36,150 nucleotides of DNA from Fluviibacter sp048859965 (GTDB lineage: Bacteria; Pseudomonadota; Gammaproteobacteria; Burkholderiales; Rhodocyclaceae). Where the stretch lies: NCBI GenBank assembly GCA_048859965.1, contig JBLIZO010000036.1:1-36150 (forward strand), read 5' to 3'. Both the position numbers and the translations under genes were made by a program. The notes beneath the pieces were generated by a model. That model had not been told where the DNA came from. It saw only the letters and a program-made list of their open reading frames with translations, and searched no databases. How positions within the stretch are numbered: the stretch's first letter is position 1; every line of letters begins with the position of its first letter. Positions 23,458 through 31,312 of this stretch are shown in pieces.

Positions 23458-23534
23458 TGGCGCGGAAGACGGGGCTCGAACCCGCGACCCTCGGCGTGAC
23501 AGGCCGATACTCTAACCAACTGAGCTACTTCCGC
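23458..23534 (-). tRNA. tRNA-Asp (GTC)
   Basis: A 77-base tRNA with encoded CCA. The acceptor arm GCGGAAG pairs with CTTCCGC, and the discriminator is G, as expected for tRNA-Asp. The anticodon arm CGGCCTGTCACGCCG presents GTC, and the T arm holds GGTTCGAGCCC. It is last in a three-tRNA operon. Confidence 0.97.
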
Positions 23535-23549
23535 GTATCTCTTGCGAGA

Positions 23550-23625
23550 TGGCGTCCCCACGGGGATTCGAACCCCGGTTATCGCCGTGAAAGGGCGGTG
23601 TCCTAGGCCTCTAGACGATGGGGAC
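23550..23625 (-). tRNA. tRNA-Glu (TTC)
   Basis: A 76-base tRNA with encoded CCA. It begins GTCCCCA, has discriminator G, the anticodon arm CCGCCCTTTCACGGCG presenting TTC, and the T arm GGGGTTCGAATCCCC. It is in the same operon as, and downstream of, gltX, whose product charges it. Confidence 0.97.
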
Positions 23626-23663
23626 GTCGATACTGCTTGGGCCGTTTCCACTGTACTTCTGAC

Positions 23664-23739
<76 letters not shown>

Positions 23740-23768
23740 TTGTCGCGGTACAGCAGGAACAGGGCGAG

Positions 23769-23797
23769 ACTATACAGAGGTTTCCGTTGCATTGCAA
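23769..23797 (-). promoter_or_regulatory. Promoter of the tRNA-Ala-Glu-Asp operon
   Basis: On the minus strand: TTGCAA (23792-23797), a 17-base spacer and TATAGT (23769-23774), followed by a GC-rich discriminator (CTCGCCC) typical of stable-RNA promoters under stringent control. Confidence 0.75.
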
Positions 23798-23841
23798 AGT
23801 TTTTTTTCGATCAGGGGTGGCAATCCTTCCAACCCACTGAT

Positions 23842-25242
23842 TTATTTACCACAGGCAATCAGATGATCGATGCGCTTGAGCGCTTCATCACGTGGAAAAA
23901 GCGCGATCAATGCATCTACCGACGGCGTTTGCGTCTGGCCGGCCAGCGCCAGTCTTACAGGCATGGCGAGCGCCGGCATTTTGGCGCCGTGTTCGGCCAG
24001 GGTGGCTTTGAGTGCGGCAGAAATGCTGGCGACATCCCATTCTGTGTCGGCTAACGTGGCGCGGAAGGCTTCCAGAATCGGGCGTGTCACATCCGTCAGG
24101 TGCTGTGTCTTCAGTTCGTCACTGGGCTGCGGGTGACCCTGTAACTGCTCGACCGCATCGGTGAGCTCCACCAGTGTCTGGGCACGGTCCTTGTAGAGCG
24201 CTACGATATGTTCAACGGCTGGCAGCCCCCTGTCTTGTGCATTACGCAGCGCCAAGCGGCGGCGCACGTCTGCTGCGAGGCGCTCATTGTCGGCCTGCTT
24301 GATGTAATGCGCGTTCAGCCAGTTCAGCTTCTGCGTATTGAATTGCGCAGCCGACGGCGTGATGTGATTCAGATCGAACCATGCGACGAACTGCTCACGG
24401 CTGAATACTTCGTCGTCACCGTGCGACCAACCGAGTCGGGCCAGATAGTTGATCACGGCCTCGGGCAGATAACCTTCGTCGTCGTACTGCATCACCGACA
24501 CAGCACCGTGGCGCTTCGAAAGCTTCTGGCCGTCGTCGCCCAGAATCATTGACAGGTGCGCGTATTCCGGTACCGGTGCGCCCAGCGCTTTCAGGATATT
24601 GATCTGACGCGGCGTGTTGTTCACATGGTCGTCGCCACGGATCACCTGCGTAATACCCATATCCCAGTCATCCACCACCACGCAGAAGTTGTAGGTTGGT
24701 GTGCCATCGGCGCGTGCAATGATCAGATCGTCCATTTCGCTATTACTGATCTCGATACGGCCTTTGACCAGATCGTTCCAGGCAACGACACCCTCGGTCG
24801 GGTTACGGAAGCGGATCACCGGGCTTGCGCCAACGGGCACCACCGGCATTTCTTTTCCAGGCTCCGGGCGCCAGCGGCCGTCATACCGTGGTTTCTCGTT
24901 ACGCGCCATCTGTTCGGCGCGCATCACTTCCAGCTCTTCCGGCGTGGTGTAGCAGGGGTAGGCCGTACCGGCTTCGAGCATCTGCTGAATGACCGCCTTG
25001 TAGCGATCCATGCGTTGTGTCTGATAGAAGGGGCCTTCATCATGTGCCAGGCCCAGCCAGTTCATACCGTCGAGAATGGCCTGCACCGCCTCGGGTGTCG
25101 AACGTGCGATATCCGTATCTTCAATGCGCAGAACGAACTGCCCCTTGTGATGGCGGGCAAAAGCCCAGGAAAAAAGCGCGGTACGGGCGCCACCAATGTG
25201 CAGGAAGCCGGTTGGGGAAGGGGCAAAACGAGTGCGAACCAT
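23842..25242 (-). CDS. gltX: Glutamyl-tRNA synthetase
   Basis: A 466-residue class I aminoacyl-tRNA synthetase that joins glutamate to tRNA-Glu in the cytoplasm. It opens with RFAPSPTGFLHIGGARTAL, holding the HIGH-type motif, followed by RIEDTD for glutamate binding. The KMSKS-type loop reads KLSKRHGAVSV near residue 240. The C-terminal helical region that reads the anticodon is full length. The C/H pattern CYTTPEELEVMRAEQ marks the bacterial GluRS acceptor-binding insert. It starts at the ATG at 25242. The tRNA operon, with tRNA-Glu, follows on the same strand after 102 bases. A discriminating or non-discriminating GluRS cannot be told apart by eye. Confidence 0.97.
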   Translation of the reverse strand: MVRTRFAPSPTGFLHIGGARTALFSWAFARHHKGQFVLRIEDTDIARSTPEAVQAILDGMNWLGLAHDEGPFYQTQRMDRYKAVIQQMLEAGTAYPCYTTPEELEVMRAEQMARNEKPRYDGRWRPEPGKEMPVVPVGASPVIRFRNPTEGVVAWNDLVKGRIEISNSEMDDLIIARADGTPTYNFCVVVDDWDMGITQVIRGDDHVNNTPRQINILKALGAPVPEYAHLSMILGDDGQKLSKRHGAVSVMQYDDEGYLPEAVINYLARLGWSHGDDEVFSREQFVAWFDLNHITPSAAQFNTQKLNWLNAHYIKQADNERLAADVRRRLALRNAQDRGLPAVEHIVALYKDRAQTLVELTDAVEQLQGHPQPSDELKTQHLTDVTRPILEAFRATLADTEWDVASISAALKATLAEHGAKMPALAMPVRLALAGQTQTPSVDALIALFPRDEALKRIDHLIACGK

Positions 25243-25308
25243 ATTTGAATCCGAAAAGCGGTAAAACCCGAATTCTACCGGTTTGCGTCTTCACGCCCTA
25301 GATGATGA

Positions 25309-25337
25309 TTGACCTGCGGCGGGGAATTGTCTAGAAT
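25309..25337 (+). promoter_or_regulatory. Promoter of tRNA-Val
   Basis: TTGACC (25309-25314), a 17-base spacer and TAGAAT (25332-25337), followed by a C-rich discriminator (CCCGC). It differs from consensus at one base in each hexamer. The tRNA begins 32 bases after the -10. Confidence 0.85.
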
Positions 25338-25369
25338 CCCGCTTCCATTTCGGCGTGTCTGCCGTCGAT

Positions 25370-25444
25370 GGGCGCGTAGCTCAGTGGTAGAGCACTGCCT
25401 TCACACGGCAGGGGTCACAGGTTCGAACCCTGTCGCGCCCACCA
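25370..25444 (+). tRNA. tRNA-Val (CAC)
   Basis: A 75-base tRNA with encoded CCA. The acceptor arm GGGCGCG pairs with CGCGCCC, the discriminator is A, and the anticodon arm CTGCCTTCACACGGCAG presents CAC for GUG codons. The D arm is short (GCTCAGTGGTAGAGC). It is a single-gene unit with its own promoter and terminator. Confidence 0.96.
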
Positions 25445-25459
25445 AACAATATGTTGACC

Positions 25460-25487
25460 AAGCCTCTGTTTTTTAAGAGGCTTTTTT
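25460..25487 (+). terminator. Terminator of tRNA-Val
   Basis: AAGCCTCT (25460-25467) pairs with AGAGGCTT (25476-25483), followed by T residues. It lies 16 bases after the CCA end. Confidence 0.88.
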
Positions 25488-25498
25488 GTTTTCAGCGC

Positions 25499-25945
25499 CT
25501 ACTGCTGAAGGCTCCGAGCGGCGGCTGCCTTTTTAAGTCGTTCGCGATGCTGTCTTTCTCCAATGGCCCTTGCCGCTTTGACATTTGCATCAGTCGGTTC
25601 GGGAAAGGATCCACCAGACATCGCCACCATGTGATTGACGGCTCGTGCCACTTCAATGTCATACAGTTCAGGGGCGCCCCCCTTGGGAGGCATCATCCGG
25701 ATGCCTGTAAGCGCGCTTCCTACCAAATCGTCGTAGCCTTCGGCAATCAGAGGCGCCCAGACCTTCTTTTTTCCTGCCTGTGGTGCGCCGGCAAGGCCGT
25801 GACCGTGGCATGTAACGCAGACCTTTTGGTATACCTGTGCTCCTGACATCATGGCCTTGCCGAAGTGGTTGTGTTTATCTTGCGCGAGAGCAGGCTGTGC
25901 GCCAAGCAAACCGAACAAGATTAAGTATCGCGTCTGGAAATTCAT
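25499..25945 (-). CDS. Periplasmic class I cytochrome c (c5-like)
   Basis: 148 residues. A signal peptide ends near ALAQD, and a mono-haem domain has haem motif CVTCH (about 43-47), GLAGAPQAGKKK and the axial Met in GIRMMPPKGGAPELYD, the pattern of cytochrome c5 and related small electron carriers. The C-terminal 30 or so residues are Lys/Arg/Ala-rich. It lies 21 bases after the potassium channel stop on the same strand, so they may be co-transcribed, although no functional link is obvious. The redox partner is unknown. Confidence 0.88.
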   Translation of the reverse strand: MNFQTRYLILFGLLGAQPALAQDKHNHFGKAMMSGAQVYQKVCVTCHGHGLAGAPQAGKKKVWAPLIAEGYDDLVGSALTGIRMMPPKGGAPELYDIEVARAVNHMVAMSGGSFPEPTDANVKAARAIGERQHRERLKKAAAARSLQQ

Positions 25946-25966
25946 AGTTCACTCATCTGTAGGTTT

Positions 25967-27673
25967 CTATGAGTTCAGATAGTGACCCAACCGGCTACCG
26001 GTCACTGATCGCCCTGTCATCACGTAATCGAGTGCATTTGCGTAGCTGCTTGTCAGTTTCTGTTCGTTCCAGGCATCGCGCGTACCGGCCCAAATGATTT
26101 TGTCGCCCGTGTGTATTGGCAACGTGGTAGCGGGGCACAGTATGATTTCTCCGGCGCGTTCCACCATGAGCGGTAGCAGTTTGAGCGTTTCATTCCGATT
26201 GCGATTGGAGATCATCAGCACCGAAAGCGGGATCGTGCGATCGGTTTGCAGTAGCCTTTGGGCCAGCGCCGGGGTTTTAACGCGGTTGATCCGCGTAGTC
26301 CAGACAAAGGGCACACGACCGGCGCAAACGGGGGTGAGTGCTTCGAGCAACGCTGCGGCCCAGTCGGCGGGTTTTTTTTCGACCTCGCGTATGAAGCGTG
26401 CCAGCATGGGGGTGGTGAGATAGCTCAGGCAGGCATGGGCCACCGTCTGTGTCGTGACCATGGTCAGGTCAGCATCAAAGGCTTCAAAAAGCAGAGAATT
26501 GGCCGAGCTGCTTTGGCGCATGACGATAAACAGATCGGGGTTGAGTTCTCGCGCGGTAATAGCGATCGACAGGTTGTTGATATCATTGTCGGAACCGGCA
26601 ACCAGGCCCACGGCATCCTTGATGCCGGCGTCGATGAGCGGGTTGGCTTCGGTACCATCACTGAGAATGCTCTGGTGATCATCGGGGCTGGTGGGGCGCG
26701 GGTCGATGATGCGAATGTTGTCATGCAACCCCATGCTGTCGAGATGTTGCACGATGGCACGGCCAAAGTGGCCGTAGCCGCAAATGATCCATTTGCCCGT
26801 GGGTGGTTTGTGCGGTTCGGGTAGGCGCGTACCGGGTACGCGTGTAAGCCACTCCACCAGTTGGTAACTGGGTGGGCTGCGCATAGCCAGCGCCAGACGT
26901 CGGGCATAGAGGGCGTAGGGATCAACCACAAAGTTGGTGCCGAACGAGTTCATGTTGCTGGCCGTAGCGGCATGTTCGGCCCGCGCAATGATAGGAATGC
27001 CGGGGTTCAGCAGACGCACATTCATGGCGATCGCCAGATTGGCCTCGTCGCTATTGGTGACGGCCAGTACCGCCTTGCAGTTAGGGTGGCGCAGGCCGGC
27101 GAGCAGCAGTGTACCGGGTGTTTGGGCATCGGCATTCAGCGCCGGCACATCGGCCACATAGTCGCCAAGATCAAGTTCCTGCAGCGGTTCGGCACGCGTG
27201 TCCAGTACGACGAAGCGCATTTGCACCTGATCCAGTGTTTTGCAGATCAGAGAGCCGGTTTCACCGACACCGCAGATGATACAGAAGGGTTCGGCCAGAT
27301 TTTTGACTTTGCGGTGAAAACGGCTGGTCGCCAGCGCGCGTTGCAAGCCATCGTCTTTGAGCAGATTCAGTAGATTGAGAATCGCATAGGTCCAGCCAAT
27401 GACGGTGAGATAGATGCAGACCGTCACCCAGAAGCGCTGGGCATAGGAAAAGGCATTGGGAATTTCGCCAAAGCCAATCGTCGTCGCGGTATAGCTGATG
27501 AAGTAAAAAGCGTCGAAGAACGACATGGGTGGCGTGGGCTTACCTGTCGCATCCACACCCGGAATGAGAACAAGGCCGAACACCGAGATCGCATACACGA
27601 GAATCATGACGATCAGCGGCGCCCGCATCCGGCGCAGAACGAGAAAGAGCACGCTGTCGTTGACGACGCTCAT
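25967..27673 (-). CDS. Potassium channel with two RCK/TrkA-N domains
   Basis: 568 residues. The N-terminal two-helix ion channel module has TM1 at about 18-38, the filter TTIGFGE at 64-70 (a TVGYGD variant) and TM2 at about 81-103. Two cytoplasmic TrkA-N Rossmann domains follow, with nucleotide loops GVGETG (135-140) and GYGHFG (299-304), then TrkA-C-like material. In this class, nucleotides or ions bound to RCK domains gate K+ flow across the inner membrane. Two RCK domains on one chain means a tetramer could form the gating ring without a separate RCK protein, as in GsuK/BK-like channels. It follows a small membrane protein gene by 39 bases on the same strand. Confidence 0.9.
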   Translation of the reverse strand: MSVVNDSVLFLVLRRMRAPLIVMILVYAISVFGLVLIPGVDATGKPTPPMSFFDAFYFISYTATTIGFGEIPNAFSYAQRFWVTVCIYLTVIGWTYAILNLLNLLKDDGLQRALATSRFHRKVKNLAEPFCIICGVGETGSLICKTLDQVQMRFVVLDTRAEPLQELDLGDYVADVPALNADAQTPGTLLLAGLRHPNCKAVLAVTNSDEANLAIAMNVRLLNPGIPIIARAEHAATASNMNSFGTNFVVDPYALYARRLALAMRSPPSYQLVEWLTRVPGTRLPEPHKPPTGKWIICGYGHFGRAIVQHLDSMGLHDNIRIIDPRPTSPDDHQSILSDGTEANPLIDAGIKDAVGLVAGSDNDINNLSIAITARELNPDLFIVMRQSSSANSLLFEAFDADLTMVTTQTVAHACLSYLTTPMLARFIREVEKKPADWAAALLEALTPVCAGRVPFVWTTRINRVKTPALAQRLLQTDRTIPLSVLMISNRNRNETLKLLPLMVERAGEIILCPATTLPIHTGDKIIWAGTRDAWNEQKLTSSYANALDYVMTGRSVTGSRLGHYLNS

Positions 27674-27712
27674 GGGCTGGTCCGCATATTGCGTGGTGGT
27701 TGCTGTGATGCC

Positions 27713-28096
27713 TTAGCGGCGCATCATCAGGGTTTCTGCAATCAGCAGAATGACCGAGACCACGTTGGCAAAGAGTGCGCCACCGGAGAGCGAGACCACG
27801 CTGGCGGTAATTTCCGGGGTCATGCCGACGCCAGTGACGTGTACGGCGACGCCCCAGGTGACGGCAGCGGCAATCAGTTGCAGATCCGCGACCAGGCTGG
27901 TAGCCAGGTGAATGGCGCCAATTTGGGTGCGGTCGCCGAACTTCAGTACGGTAGCGATCAGACTGACGACGATCGCCGCGAACAGTTCGTAGACATGGTG
28001 CAATTCAGGTCGGTCGATGTCACCGATAAAGAATCCGAAATTCAGCGTAGCCGCCAAAACAATAAAAAAACCAAAAACGACCTTTTCCAGATTCAT
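27713..28096 (-). CDS. Four-helix membrane protein, DUF6394-like
   Basis: 127 residues with about four hydrophobic helices (starting KVVFGFFIVLAATLNFGFFI). It has a short acidic loop with IGDIDRPELHHVYELFAA and a conserved-looking KFGDRTQIGAIHLATSLVADLQLI stretch. From memory it resembles DUF6394 proteins, which occur beside NAD-binding potassium channel genes; I cannot confirm this here. GGAG lies eight bases before the ATG at 28096. Its tight linkage to the channel suggests an accessory subunit, by inference. Confidence 0.72.
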   Translation of the reverse strand: MNLEKVVFGFFIVLAATLNFGFFIGDIDRPELHHVYELFAAIVVSLIATVLKFGDRTQIGAIHLATSLVADLQLIAAAVTWGVAVHVTGVGMTPEITASVVSLSGGALFANVVSVILLIAETLMMRR

Positions 28097-28150
28097 GAGA
28101 ATGCTCCGGCAACAAACTTTATACAGAAAATATGATTATAGGCGCGGTCT

Positions 28151-28912
28151 TCAGATAAAGATCAGCTTGAGGCCGATCAGAATCGTTGTGATCTCGAAGG
28201 CGCGTTTAACCAGTTTGTTGCCTTGACGTAAGGCAACGTGGGTGCCCAGGTAGCTGCCGGCGATCGACCCGATGATGAGCGCAGGCAGCCAGTTCCAGGC
28301 CACATCGCCGGCCAGGCCCATGACGATAGCGCCGGTACCGTTCCAGGCAAAGCCACAAAGCACCAGCGTATAGGCAACGGCGCGTTTGTAATCCATACCG
28401 AAGTGACGAATCAGCCAGATAGTGAGGAATAGGCCGCTACCCGAAGTAATCGAGCCGTTCAGAAAGCCCACGACAAACAGGCCGATGATGCCGGTTATCA
28501 GCCCCTGGCCGTGCCAGTTCTTTGGCGTATGTTCAATGCCCAGGTTTGGCTTGAAGATCGAATAAACGCCGAGGCTGGTGGTGAGCACACCGAGCGTGAT
28601 GAGTGCCGGTTTTTCCGGGGCATCGAGAATCAGCGAGGCGCCCAGAATCACGCCGGGAATACCGGCAGCCAGAATGATGACGCAGAGCCGCCGTTCCAGA
28701 TGGCTTTCTTTCAGATGGCGCATGATGGCGCCAACCCCGAGAAAAACGCTGGCGATTTTATGGGTGGCTAACGCCGTGGCGAAACTGAGCCCCAGAAAGA
28801 TCAGAATAGGGAACTGGATCAGACCAACACCGCCGCCGGAGATGGCGGAAAAGAAATTGGCAACGACGGCGGTGACAAAAAGAACCAGTTGTCCGGTGAA
28901 ATCAAGTGTCAT
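28151..28912 (-). CDS. TSUP (TauE/SafE) family sulfite/organosulfonate exporter
   Basis: A 253-residue membrane protein with about eight helices and the TauE/SafE pattern. The first half has an FFSAISGGGVGLIQFPILIFLG re-entrant Gly-rich segment. The second has the repeat equivalent GFLNGSITSGSGLFLTIWLI, and then ALIIGSIAGSYLGTHVALR. Family members move sulfite, sulfonates or other organic anions. The substrate cannot be assigned; no sulfur gene is adjacent. It is divergent from the pore-like gene, with 61 bases between starts, and 54 bases upstream of the DUF6394-like gene. Confidence 0.88.
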   Translation of the reverse strand: MTLDFTGQLVLFVTAVVANFFSAISGGGVGLIQFPILIFLGLSFATALATHKIASVFLGVGAIMRHLKESHLERRLCVIILAAGIPGVILGASLILDAPEKPALITLGVLTTSLGVYSIFKPNLGIEHTPKNWHGQGLITGIIGLFVVGFLNGSITSGSGLFLTIWLIRHFGMDYKRAVAYTLVLCGFAWNGTGAIVMGLAGDVAWNWLPALIIGSIAGSYLGTHVALRQGNKLVKRAFEITTILIGLKLIFI

Positions 28913-28973
28913 GACGGCAAAATACAGGCGATAAGCCGTTATTATAGGCGGCGAAACTCCAAGGAATCAGGAC

Positions 28974-29351
28974 ATGCGTATCCCTGCAATCGTTGCTTTT
29001 GAAAGGCTCAGCGAACCTCTGGCCAGCACCCGCGTGTTTGCCGGGCGCATGTTTCGCTCCATCGCTTTTGGCGCACTGATGGTGGTGCTCACCCTGTGGA
29101 TCGGGATGGCGGGGTATCACTATCTGGAGCATCTGGATTGGCTTGATTCGTTTGTGAACGCCACCATGATCATGTCCGGTATGGGTGTTGTAGCGGTCCC
29201 CATGAGTGATGAAGGTAAGCTGTTTGCGGGTTCGTATGCGCTGTTTTGCGGGCTGGTCTTGATTGTTGCCACGGCCATTGCCTTCACGCCAGTCATACAC
29301 CGTTTTCTGCACCGGATGCATGTAGAAGACGATGACGATTATTCGGTATGA
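28974..29351 (+). CDS. Two-helix pore-like membrane protein with degenerate K+-channel filter
   Basis: 125 residues. Two strong hydrophobic helices (about 28-50 and 83-105) flank a segment that resembles a channel pore helix and filter: LDWLDSFVNATMIMSGMGVV, followed by PMSDEGKLFAGSYALFCGL. In two-helix K+ channels the same place reads TVGYGD, then TxxGKxFAxxYxLxG. The GKLFAGSYALFCG part fits that pattern well, but the filter is SGMGVVA, so K+ selectivity is doubtful. The tail is acidic (VEDDDDYSV). AAGGA lies eight bases before the ATG. The ATGA overlap couples it to tadA. The channel relationship is inference. Confidence 0.7.
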   Translation: MRIPAIVAFERLSEPLASTRVFAGRMFRSIAFGALMVVLTLWIGMAGYHYLEHLDWLDSFVNATMIMSGMGVVAVPMSDEGKLFAGSYALFCGLVLIVATAIAFTPVIHRFLHRMHVEDDDDYSV

Positions 29352-29860
29352 ATGACGCAGATCTGGGTTTCATGGCGCAGGCGCTGGCATTGGCGCAGGA
29401 AGGCGCCAGCCACGACGAGGTGCCAGTCGGGGCCGTGGTCGTGCGCGACGGGCAGGTGATCGGTCGTGGTTACAATCAACCGATTGGCTGTCATGACCCG
29501 ACAGCACATGCCGAGGTGATGGCGCTGCGCGATGCCGCTGCCCAAGTGGGCAATTACCGGCTTCCCGGTGTCACACTGTATGTGACGGTCGAGCCCTGCG
29601 CCATGTGCGCCGGGGCGATTCAGCATGCGCGCGTAGCACGCGTAGTGTACGCGACGCGGGAACCCAAGACGGGCGCCTGCGGCAGCGTGGTGGATTTGTT
29701 TGCCGACCCCCGTTTGAATCACCATGCGCAAATCGAAGGCGGGCTGATGGCCGATGAGAGCGCAGCGTTGATCGCAGCCTTTTTTCAGCGTCGTCGCGCC
29801 GAGGCGCGTGCCTTGCGTGAATCCAATCGTGAAGAAGCGGGGAGCATCAATGCGGATTGA
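29348..29860 (+). CDS. tadA: tRNA-specific adenosine deaminase TadA
   Basis: 170 residues. TadA deaminates A34 to inosine in tRNA-Arg(ACG), an essential reaction allowing one tRNA to read three codons. The zinc site is complete: HAE at 54-56 (His ligand and catalytic Glu) and PCAMC at 83-87 (two Cys ligands). The fold markers VPVGAVVV and GACGSVVDLF are also present. It starts inside the end of the pore-like gene (ATGA) and overlaps the L,D-transpeptidase start by 11 bases, so three genes are translationally coupled. Confidence 0.96.
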   Translation: MNDADLGFMAQALALAQEGASHDEVPVGAVVVRDGQVIGRGYNQPIGCHDPTAHAEVMALRDAAAQVGNYRLPGVTLYVTVEPCAMCAGAIQHARVARVVYATREPKTGACGSVVDLFADPRLNHHAQIEGGLMADESAALIAAFFQRRRAEARALRESNREEAGSINAD

Positions 29861-30332
29861 TATTTCGATTGCGCAACAGCGGCTTACCTTGAGTGACGAC
29901 GACGGCAAAGTGCTCCGCGCCTACGCCGTATCGACGGCTGCCAAAGGTGCTGGCGAACAGATGGGCAGCTACCAGACACCGCGTGGCCGACACCGAATCC
30001 GTGCCCGCATCGGCGACGGCTTGCCGCTCGGCGCCGTGCTGCGCGGTCGGCGACCGACCGGCGAAATCTGCACGCCGGCATTGATGGCGGAGCAACCAGA
30101 CAAGGACTGGATCCTGACGCGGATCCTCTGGCTGTGTGGCGAAGAGCCGGGGTTTAATCGCGGGGGGCTGGTGGACACCATGCGCCGCTATGTGTACATC
30201 CACGGCACGCCGGATGAGACTGCGCTGGGCGTACCAGGTTCGCATGGCTGCATCCGGATGCGCAACAGCGAATTGGTTGAACTGTTCGACCGGGTGCCCG
30301 TGGGCACGCCGGTCATCATCCGCGAAGATTGA
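29850..30332 (+). CDS. L,D-transpeptidase (YkuD) family protein without signal peptide
   Basis: 160 residues, essentially a lone YkuD domain. The catalytic pattern is intact: His118 in YIHGTPDE and SHGCIRM with Cys134. YkuD enzymes form 3-3 crosslinks or attach lipoproteins in the periplasm, but the N-terminus here (MRIDISIAQQRLTLSD) is the first strand of the domain, with no signal peptide or membrane helix. The ATG at 29850 has a good GGGGAG seven bases upstream. A longer start inside tadA would not add a signal sequence. Its stop abuts the ygfZ stop with no gap (TGATCA). Confidence 0.87.
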   Translation: MRIDISIAQQRLTLSDDDGKVLRAYAVSTAAKGAGEQMGSYQTPRGRHRIRARIGDGLPLGAVLRGRRPTGEICTPALMAEQPDKDWILTRILWLCGEEPGFNRGGLVDTMRRYVYIHGTPDETALGVPGSHGCIRMRNSELVELFDRVPVGTPVIIRED

Positions 30333-31235
30333 TCAGGCAGTAGCCGTTTCCGGCATCACCTCATTTATGACCGTCAGGTCGAGGCGCTGGCCATCCAGGT
30401 CGAGGTATATGGCACCCTTGGCCGCGTCTTCCTGCAGAACAGCGAGCGCCTGCCATGTATCGTCCGGCATCGGGGCCGCACTGAGCAGGCTGCCGCAACT
30501 CTGACCATTCAGCACGTCTGAACGCACCTCAGCGCCGACGGGCAGCGCCTGGGTCGCCTGAACACGATAAAGATGGCGTTTGATCTTGCCCAGATAGTGC
30601 GTACGGGCCACAATTTCCTGGCCGGGATAACAGCCTTTTTTGAAGCTGACGCCGCCGAGTTTGTCCAGGTTCACCATCTGCGGCACATAGTGTTCGCTGG
30701 TCGCCTGTGTCACGAGCGGAAAGCCCTGTTCAATGTCGGCACGCAGCCAGTCGTCACGCTGTCCCGCAGCGGCAAGTGGCTCAAGGGCCGAGAGCGCGGC
30801 AACGCTGCCGGTCAGCAGCATGCGGCTGGCGTCGAGACGAATCGCTGTCACGTCGTCGGTCGCGCACACCTGCCACGGTTCTGTGGGCAAGGTCAGCGCA
30901 CCCAGCGTTACCGGTGGATTAAGCAAACCGAATACCGGATTTTCCAGACGGCTGATCTGCACCTTGAGGCGCAAGACGTACATCTTGAGGCGCTTGGCGA
31001 TTGCGTCGGCCACATCGGCCGCCAGGATCAACCGGTAACCGCCAGTCACCGGCCAGAGCACAAAGGTCGTCAGCAGGCGACCCTTGGCCGTGCACCAGCC
31101 GGAAATCTGGGCGCGCGTCGGGTTCAGCAGCCGGATATCGCTGGGTACCTGCGCCTGCAGAAAGGCTTCGGCATCGGGGCCAATGAGCTCCAGTGCGACC
31201 AGATGGGGTAGGGGAATAAGTGTCGGCGTGGTCAT
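30333..31235 (-). CDS. ygfZ: YgfZ/GcvT-like folate-binding protein (Fe-S cluster assembly factor)
   Basis: 300 residues. YgfZ uses tetrahydrofolate to help assemble or repair certain Fe-S proteins, such as MiaB. The family signature is present at about 199-211 (KKGCYPGQEIVAR) with the essential Cys202. The N-terminal GcvT-like domain has LIGPDAEAFLQAQVPSDI and SGWCTAKGRLLTTF. The C-terminal barrel is complete. It starts at the ATG at 31235 and is divergent from mltG, with 77 bases between starts. It is a likely single-gene unit. Confidence 0.93.
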   Translation of the reverse strand: MTTPTLIPLPHLVALELIGPDAEAFLQAQVPSDIRLLNPTRAQISGWCTAKGRLLTTFVLWPVTGGYRLILAADVADAIAKRLKMYVLRLKVQISRLENPVFGLLNPPVTLGALTLPTEPWQVCATDDVTAIRLDASRMLLTGSVAALSALEPLAAAGQRDDWLRADIEQGFPLVTQATSEHYVPQMVNLDKLGGVSFKKGCYPGQEIVARTHYLGKIKRHLYRVQATQALPVGAEVRSDVLNGQSCGSLLSAAPMPDDTWQALAVLQEDAAKGAIYLDLDGQRLDLTVINEVMPETATA

Positions 31236-31312
31236 TGTTATGGGGGTCCGGGCAGCAAAATGGGGTTGAAATGTTCTGATTGGGCGTGGTCAGGTTGGTA
31301 TCATAGAAGGCT

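Noticed and set aside
31290..31312. A mltG promoter at TATCAT (31299-31304)
   Set aside because: It has no convincing -35 and would start transcription almost on the ATG.
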